Assembly: GCF_002847285.1 (NCBI RefSeq) | Contig: NZ_CP025407.1 | Coordinates: forward strand, 496,001-560,000 | Reading direction: 5' to 3' | DNA length: 64,000 bases | From: Streptomyces sp. CMB-StM0423 | GTDB lineage: Bacteria; Actinomycetota; Actinomycetes; Streptomycetales; Streptomycetaceae | Shown: in pieces, positions 58,057 through 64,000 of the stretch | Layout: each line of letters begins with the position of its first letter | How positions within the stretch are numbered: the first letter of the stretch is position 1 | The notes under the pieces: generated by a model | Seen by the model: the letters and a program-made list of their open reading frames with translations, nothing else | Database searches by the model: none | What the model was told of the DNA's origin: nothing | Translations under genes and position numbers: made by a program

Positions 58057-61000
58057 CGGGTCAGTCCTCCTTGGAGCTTCGCCGCGATCGCTTCGAACTG
58101 GTCGATCTCGTCCTGGCCGAGGTCGAGGAGAGGGAAGTCGGAAGGGGTGTGGCCGCCCGCCGCCGGGTCGTCGGTGTGGGCGGCGAGCCCGGCGAGCATG
58201 TCCAGCCAGATACGGCCGAGGCGGCCGGCGTCCGTGTCGGTGAGGACCCCGCCGGCCCAGGCGAGCGCGAGGGTGACCTCGGGGCCCGCTGGGGTGTCGC
58301 GGACGACCGGGTTGGCCTCCAGCGCATGGGTGATCGCCATGCCGGGCGCGGCCGAGCCGCCGACGGCGGTCTCCCCGGCCTGCTGCCACGCCTCGACCCG
58401 GCCCGCGCCCGAGCCGGCGGCGAAGCGGCCGAGGTAGTTGAAGCCGACCTGCGGTGCGGGCAGCGCGGCCAGCACCTCGGCCGTCTCCGGGTTGAGGTGC
58501 CGCAGCAGGCCGTGGCCGAGCCCGTCGCCGGGCACGGCCTGCGCCTGCTCCTTGACGGACTTCAGCAGCTCCCCCGCGGCCGGGCCGCCGCCGCGGGCCT
58601 CGTCCAGGTCGATGCCCCGGAGGTCGAGCCGCAGCGGGTGGACCGCGGTGAACCAGCCCACGGTCTGCGACGGGTCGAGGTCGCCGAGCTCCTCCCGGCC
58701 GTGGCCCTCCATGTCCACCAGCAGCCCCGTGTGCCCGCCGGGCCGCCAGCGCGCGACGGCGGCGGCGAAGGTGGCGAGCAGCACCTCGTGCACGCCGCAG
58801 TGGTACGCCGTGGGCGTACGTGCCAGGAGGGTGGCGGCCTGCTCCGCGGGCACGTTCCACGACGCGCGGCGCTGGGTGCGCGCGGTGTCGGCGGCCGGTT
58901 CGAGCGGCCGCCTGCCGATCAGCGGTTCGGGCTCGACGAGCAGCTTCGTCCACTGCTCCAGCTCGGCCTGGCGCGCCTCGCCCGCGGCCTGGGCGACGAG
59001 TTCGCGCGCCCAGCGGCGGAACGGCGTCGGCACGGGGTGGAGGCGGGCCGGCCGGCCCGCGGCCAGTGCCTCGCAGGCGTTCTGCAGGTCGGGCAGCAGG
59101 ACCCGCCAGGACACGCCGTCGACCGCGAGGTGGTGGACGACCAGGGCGAGGCGGCCGGTGCGGTGCGTGCCCGCGTCCAGCCACACCACCCGCAGCATCC
59201 CGGCGCCGGCCGCGGGGTCCAGCCGGGCCGCCGCCTCGGCCGCCGCCCTGCCGGTGGCCTCGTCCAGCTTCCCGTCCGGCACCTCGGCGGCGTCGACGCG
59301 GGTGATCAGCGCGGCGGCGTCGACGGAACCGGGCCCGGGGACGAGGAGGCGGGGGTACGGGTCGGCCGGAGCGGTGCGGGCGCGCAGCATGTCGTGCACG
59401 TCGAGCACGGCGGCCACACCGCCCGCCAGGACCCCGTGCGCCAGCCCGGCGGGGGCGCCGACCACCGTCCACTGCGTGAACCCGGCGCCGGCGACACCCG
59501 CGCCGATCCACCGCATCACCGGCGTCCACGGCACCTCGCCCACGCCCGAGCCGTCCCCGTCCCCGTTGCCTGCGGGCGCGTCCGCGCCGGGCGCGGCGGT
59601 CTCCAGGGCCACGGCCAGCCGCTCGGGGGTGCGCTCCTCAAAGACCTGACGTGGCGTCAGTACGAATCCCGCCTTGCGGGCGCGGGACGCCAGTTGCATG
59701 GACGTGATGGAGTCGCCGCCCAGCTCCAGGAAGCTGTCGTCCGCGCCGACCCGCGCCAGCCCGAGCACGTCGGCGAAGAGCGCGCACAGCGCCGTCTCCG
59801 CGGCACCGCGCGGCGCCCGGCCGGTCGCGCGGCCGGCGAAGTCCGGGGCGGGCAGCGCCTTGCGGTCCACCTTCCCGTTCGCCGTCACCGGCATCGCGTC
59901 GAGCACCAGCACCGTCGCCGGCACCATGTACTCCGGCAGCAGCTCCGAGGCGTACGCGCGCAGCGCGTCCTCGCTGACGTACCGCCCCCCATCCGCGACG
60001 ACGTACCCCACCAGCCGCTTGTCGCCCGGCCGGTCCTCGCGGGCGACGACCACGGCCTGCCCGACCGCCTCGTGACCGGCGAGCACGGCCTCGATCTCGC
60101 CCATCTCCACCCTGAAGCCGCGCACCTTCACCTGCGCGTCCGCCCGCCCGGCGAACTCCAGCACAGCGCCGCCGGTCCAGCGCACCAGGTCACCGGAGCG
60201 GTACATCCGCTCCCCCGGCGTGAACGGGCAGGCCACGAACCGCTCCGCCGTCAGCTCCGGCCGGTCCGCGTAGCCCCGGGCCAGGCCCGCGCCGGCGATG
60301 TACAGCTCGCCGGTCACCCCGGCGGGCACCGGGCGCAGGAAGCCGTCCAGCACGTACAGGCGCATGTTGTCGAGGGGCCCGCCGATCGGCACGGACGGCG
60401 GGACGGCCACACCGGGCCCGATGCGGTACGAGGTCGCGAACGTGGTGGTCTCCGTCGGCCCGTACCCGTCCACCACCACCAGCTCCGGGCACGCGGCCCG
60501 CACCCGGCGCACCGCCTCCGCCTGCACCGCGTCGCCGCCGGTCCACACCTCGCGCAGCCCGCCCAGGCACTCCGGGTCGTCCTGCGCGAACAGGTGGAAC
60601 AGCGCGGCCGTCAGCCACATCGCGGAGATCCCGTGCCGCCGGATCAGCTCCCGCAGCCGCGCGGGCGTCACCGCGCCGGGCGGGGCGACGACGACCCGGC
60701 CACCGGTCAGCAGCGGCGCCCACAGCTCGTACGTGGCGGCGTCGAAGGTCTGCGGGGAGTGGAAAATGACCCGCTCGTGGCCGCGGGCGAAACGGCCGTC
60801 ACGCGCGAGGTCCGCCACGTCGCCGTGCGTGACCTCGACGCCCTTCGGCAGCCCGGTCGACCCGGACGTGTACATCACGTACGCCACGTCGTCCGGACCG
60901 AGGGACACGGGACGCGCGGCGGCCGAGGCCAGCAGCTCGCCGGCCGGGACGACCGACGCCGCCGGTGTGTCCGACTGCCCATCCGCCACGGTCAGTACGG

Positions 61001-64000
61001 TCCTGCCGAGCGCAAGCCCGGTGCGCGCCGCCGGCCAGTCCGCGGCCACCGGGACGTAGCCGGCACCCGCCTTGACGATGCCGAGGAGCACGATCACCAG
61101 CTCGGCGGACCGCTCCATCACCACGCCCACGAGGTCCCCGCGCCGCACCCCGCGCGCGGCGAGACCGCCGGCCACCCGGTCCGCGGCCTCGTCCAGCTCC
61201 GCGTACGTCCACTCCCGGTCGCCGTCGACCAGCGCGACGGCATCCGCACACCGCGCGGCAGACGCGCCGAACAGCTCGGGCAGCGCCCCCTTTGCGAGGG
61301 GGCGGCCGGTGTCGTTGAAGTCCCGCAGCACGCGCGTCCGCTCGGGGCCGTCGAGGACATCAAGTCGGCCGACAGGCGCGCCGGGGGCGGCCGCCATCCG
61401 CTCCAGGACGTGCACGAGCCTGTCCAGGACGGCACCGGCGGGGGAGGCGTCGAAGGAGTCGAGCCGGTGGCTCAGCTTCAGCCGCAGCCCGCCGACGGGG
61501 TCGGCGACGAGCGTGAGCGGGTAGTTCGTCTCGCCCCAGACCGTGGCCTCGGTGAAGCGCAGTCCTGCCGGAGCCGGGCCATGTGCGGCGTGCGGGTCGT
61601 CGGACGCGCCGGAGGCGTCGGTCCCGGCGGGGAAGTTCTCGAACGCCATCACGGTGTCGAAGGTCGCGCCCGGCCCGGCGAGCCGCTGGATGTCCGCGAG
61701 GCCGAGGTGCTGGTGGTCCATCAGCGCCGCCCGCTGCGCCTGTACGTCCGCCAGGAGGTCCGCGACGCGCTGCGCCGGGTCCAGCCGCACGCACACCGGG
61801 ACCGTGTTGATGAACAGTCCCAGCATGTGCTCCATGCCCGGCAGCTCCGCCGGGCGGCCGGCGACCGCGGCCCCCAGCACCACATCACTACGGCCCGCGA
61901 GCTGGCCCACGACCATCGCCCATGCCGTCTCGATCACGGTGTTGAGCGTCACCCCGTGCGCGCGGACCAGCCCGGCCAGCGCCTCGTCCAAAGCGGCCCC
62001 GGCGGTGCGCACGAGATCGCGGGAGGGCGCGTCGGTGCCGTCGCTCCCGCCGGGCGCGACGAGCGTCGGCTCGTCCACGTCGGCGAGCGCCTGCCGCCAC
62101 GCCTCCGCGGCGGCGTCCCTGTCCTGGCGGGCCAGCCAGCCGAGGTAGTCGCGGTACGGCGTCACGGGCGGCAGCCCGGCGGCGCTGCCCCCGGCCGCGT
62201 AGCAGGCCCACAGCTCGCGCCGCAGAATCGGCACCGACCAGCCGTCGAGCGCCAGGTGATGGAGCGTGAGCACCATCCGGTACCGCTCGGCGCCCGTCCG
62301 CAGCAACGCCACCCGCAGCAGCGGCGGGCGCACCAGGTCGAACCGCCGGGCGCGCTCGGCAGCGGCGATACGCTCCGACTCCGCCCACGCCTCGCCGACG
62401 CCCAGCCCGGTCAGGTCTTCCTCGCGCCACGGCAGTTCGGCATCCTCCACCACGACCTGCACGGGCCGGTCCACGCCGGGCAGGTTCCGGAACCCGGCGC
62501 GCATACTGGCGTGGCGGGCGAGCAGCGCCTGCCACGACGCCCGCAGAACGGCGGCGTCGAGCGGGCCTTCCACGCCGAGCACGAGCTGTCCGATATAGAC
62601 GTCGGTGGCCTGCTCGTCGTACACCGCGTGGAACAACAGCCCTTCCTGCAGCGGCGATACCGGCAGCACCTCCACGAGGCCCGGGACGGCGGCCGACAGT
62701 TCGTCCAGTACGTCCGGCGCCAGGTCGACGAGCGGGGGCGCGTCGGGGGCACCGGCAGCGTCGGTCACGGCAGCCGCGGCGGCGGCGAGCCGGGCGGGGG
62801 TACGGAGCTGGAACACCTGCCGCGACGTGAACGCCAACCCCGCCCGCTGAGCAGCCGACACCAGCAGCATCGAGCGGATCGAGTCACCGCCGAGAGCAAA
62901 GAAGGAGTCGTCGGCGCCGACGCGCTCCACGCCGAGGACGTCGGCGTACAGCTCGCAGAGCAGCACCTCCCGCGGCGTCGCGGGCGCGCGTCGTCCTGCG
63001 CTTCCGTTCGCCTCCGGGGCGGGCAGGGCCTTGCGGTCGAGCTTGCCGTTGGGCGTGAGGGGCAGGGCATCGAGGGCGACGATCGCGGCAGGGACCATGT
63101 GCTCGGGCAGCCGCAGCGCGGCGAACTCCCGTACGGCATCCGGCGCCACGCGGCCGCCGGCCGGTACGACGTATCCGACGAGCCGTTTGTCGCCGGGCTG
63201 GTCCTCCCGTACGACGACGGCGGTATGAGCAACCTCAGGGTGGGCGGCGAGGACGGCTTCGATCTCGCCCGGTTCGATACGGAAGCCGTGGATCTTGACC
63301 TGCTCGTCGGCGCGGCCGGCGAAGTGCAGCAGCCCGTCGTCGGACCACCGGGCAAGGTCACCCGAACGGTACATGCGCGCACCGGGCTGGAAGGGGCAGG
63401 CGACGAAGCGTTCAGCGGTCAGCCCGCCGCGGCCGATGTAACCACGGGCCAGGCCCGGGCCGGCGATATACAACTCGCCGGTGATTCCCGGGGGTACGGG
63501 CCGGAGGAAGTCATCCAGCACGTAGGTACGGGCGTTACCGATCGGCCGGCCGATGGGCGGAGGCGCATCGTGCGGCTCGATACCCGAATCCAGCAGGGTG
63601 GCGGTCGTGATCACGGTGGCCTCGGTCGGCCCGTACGTGTTCCACACCCGCGCCTGCCGCAACCAGCGAGACGCCAAGTCGGCCGTCAGCAACTCCGCAC
63701 CCAGCACCCAGTTCCGTACGCCCGTGACCGCAGCCGGGTCGAGGACGCTCATGAGGGACGGCACCACGCTGGCCACCGAGACACCCGAACTGCGGATCAT
63801 CTCCGCCAGCGCCGCAGGCTCTTCGCGCTCCTCACCCGTCGCAATCGCCAACGTGCCACCCGCCGCCAGCGTGACCGCGACATCCAGCACCGCGGCATCG
63901 AAGCTGAACGACGCGAACTGCAACACCGTCACACCCTCGGCAACACCAAGGACCGCACGCATCGCCTCCGCCAGGTTCGCCGGGCCCACATGCGGAACCG
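58053..64000 (-). CDS. NRPS, 5' part beyond the window: ...A-T / C-A-T-E
   Basis: At least 1982 residues, reading in from the right edge inside an adenylation domain. The first visible module is the A domain (code DALSVGTVI) and a carrier of the LGGDSI type at about 62.9 kb. A condensation domain (HHLALDGWS, about 62.25 kb) follows without an E domain. The second module is C-A-T-E; its A-domain code DAYWWGGTF resembles valine or other aliphatic codes, and E has [10 protein letters not shown]. It supplies residues 0 and 1 counted from the release domain, so the peptide is longer than a heptapeptide. The frame stays open to base 64000, and more modules or starter functions must lie upstream. 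Confidence 0.93.
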   Translation of the reverse strand, partial: VPHVGPANLAEAMRAVLGVAEGVTVLQFASFSFDAAVLDVAVTLAAGGTLAIATGEEREEPAALAEMIRSSGVSVASVVPSLMSVLDPAAVTGVRNWVLGAELLTADLASRWLRQARVWNTYGPTEATVITTATLLDSGIEPHDAPPPIGRPIGNARTYVLDDFLRPVPPGITGELYIAGPGLARGYIGRGGLTAERFVACPFQPGARMYRSGDLARWSDDGLLHFAGRADEQVKIHGFRIEPGEIEAVLAAHPEVAHTAVVVREDQPGDKRLVGYVVPAGGRVAPDAVREFAALRLPEHMVPAAIVALDALPLTPNGKLDRKALPAPEANGSAGRRAPATPREVLLCELYADVLGVERVGADDSFFALGGDSIRSMLLVSAAQRAGLAFTSRQVFQLRTPARLAAAAAAVTDAAGAPDAPPLVDLAPDVLDELSAAVPGLVEVLPVSPLQEGLLFHAVYDEQATDVYIGQLVLGVEGPLDAAVLRASWQALLARHASMRAGFRNLPGVDRPVQVVVEDAELPWREEDLTGLGVGEAWAESERIAAAERARRFDLVRPPLLRVALLRTGAERYRMVLTLHHLALDGWSVPILRRELWACYAAGGSAAGLPPVTPYRDYLGWLARQDRDAAAEAWRQALADVDEPTLVAPGGSDGTDAPSRDLVRTAGAALDEALAGLVRAHGVTLNTVIETAWAMVVGQLAGRSDVVLGAAVAGRPAELPGMEHMLGLFINTVPVCVRLDPAQRVADLLADVQAQRAALMDHQHLGLADIQRLAGPGATFDTVMAFENFPAGTDASGASDDPHAAHGPAPAGLRFTEATVWGETNYPLTLVADPVGGLRLKLSHRLDSFDASPAGAVLDRLVHVLERMAAAPGAPVGRLDVLDGPERTRVLRDFNDTGRPLAKGALPELFGASAARCADAVALVDGDREWTYAELDEAADRVAGGLAARGVRRGDLVGVVMERSAELVIVLLGIVKAGAGYVPVAADWPAARTGLALGRTVLTVADGQSDTPAASVVPAGELLASAAARPVSLGPDDVAYVMYTSGSTGLPKGVEVTHGDVADLARDGRFARGHERVIFHSPQTFDAATYELWAPLLTGGRVVVAPPGAVTPARLRELIRRHGISAMWLTAALFHLFAQDDPECLGGLREVWTGGDAVQAEAVRRVRAACPELVVVDGYGPTETTTFATSYRIGPGVAVPPSVPIGGPLDNMRLYVLDGFLRPVPAGVTGELYIAGAGLARGYADRPELTAERFVACPFTPGERMYRSGDLVRWTGGAVLEFAGRADAQVKVRGFRVEMGEIEAVLAGHEAVGQAVVVAREDRPGDKRLVGYVVADGGRYVSEDALRAYASELLPEYMVPATVLVLDAMPVTANGKVDRKALPAPDFAGRATGRAPRGAAETALCALFADVLGLARVGADDSFLELGGDSITSMQLASRARKAGFVLTPRQVFEERTPERLAVALETAAPGADAPAGNGDGDGSGVGEVPWTPVMRWIGAGVAGAGFTQWTVVGAPAGLAHGVLAGGVAAVLDVHDMLRARTAPADPYPRLLVPGPGSVDAAALITRVDAAEVPDGKLDEATGRAAAEAAARLDPAAGAGMLRVVWLDAGTHRTGRLALVVHHLAVDGVSWRVLLPDLQNACEALAAGRPARLHPVPTPFRRWARELVAQAAGEARQAELEQWTKLLVEPEPLIGRRPLEPAADTARTQRRASWNVPAEQAATLLARTPTAYHCGVHEVLLATFAAAVARWRPGGHTGLLVDMEGHGREELGDLDPSQTVGWFTAVHPLRLDLRGIDLDEARGGGPAAGELLKSVKEQAQAVPGDGLGHGLLRHLNPETAEVLAALPAPQVGFNYLGRFAAGSGAGRVEAWQQAGETAVGGSAAPGMAITHALEANPVVRDTPAGPEVTLALAWAGGVLTDTDAGRLGRIWLDMLAGLAAHTDDPAAGGHTPSDFPLLDLGQDEIDQFEAIAAKLQGGLTR

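Overview
The window reads as a stretch of chromosome from a high-GC filamentous actinomycete, Streptomyces or a close relative. Third codon positions are almost all G/C, GTG and TTG starts are frequent, several genes look leaderless, and the gene families are typical of actinomycetes. No rRNA, tRNA, CRISPR array or insertion sequence was seen.

Left part (1-25.4 kb): ordinary chromosomal genes. A minus-strand acyl-CoA operon (CaiB-type racemase/CoA-transferase, acyl-CoA dehydrogenase, thiolase running off the left edge) faces a saccharopine-dehydrogenase-like oxidoreductase. A 1124-residue helical-repeat protein, a DsbA-like reductase coupled to a secreted DUF4185-like protein, a small HAD phosphatase, a small membrane protein, a DUF3048 protein, a zinc alcohol dehydrogenase, a DJ-1/PfpI protein and a hot-dog thioesterase follow. 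An ATP-dependent DNA ligase and a LigD-type polymerase are divergent across a palindrome that includes both start codons. Next come a Gfo/Idh/MocA oxidoreductase, the remnant of a phytanoyl-CoA dioxygenase, a lipoprotein, a two-component system, and a lipoprotein / HlyD-like adaptor / MacB-like ABC transporter operon.

Right part (25.5-64 kb): one side of a large nonribosomal peptide synthetase (NRPS) cluster, all on the minus strand and transcribed from the right edge leftwards. Five synthetase genes are visible, the first cut by the window edge. They carry eight modules: A-T / C-A-T-E | C-A-T-E | C-A-T-E | C-A-T-E, C-A-T-E, C-A-T-E | C-A-T-X-(relic A)-TE. A 40-bp perfect hairpin follows, then two cytochrome P450s and a [3Fe-4S] ferredoxin.

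The last synthetase has a condensation-like domain with HRxxxDD in place of HHxxxDG. That is the hallmark of the X domain that recruits Oxy P450s in glycopeptide antibiotic assembly. Both P450s carry the PRDD motif of Oxy enzymes and have Asn where most P450s have the I-helix Thr. One adenylation domain has the 4-hydroxyphenylglycine code (DIYHLGLLC) and another the tyrosine code (DASTVAAVC). Counted back from the thioesterase, these are positions 4 and 6, as in glycopeptides. The cluster therefore appears to make a side-chain-crosslinked, glycopeptide-like peptide of at least eight residues.

Three things are unusual. A dead adenylation domain lies between X and TE, as if an eighth module were decaying into the X domain. 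Epimerization domains occur in every module except the first visible and the last, including the Tyr module. Long DNA tracts are identical between modules, which indicates recent duplication or gene conversion. MbtH, hydroxyphenylglycine supply, halogenase, glycosyltransferase and vanHAX genes are not in the window and would have to lie beyond its right edge.
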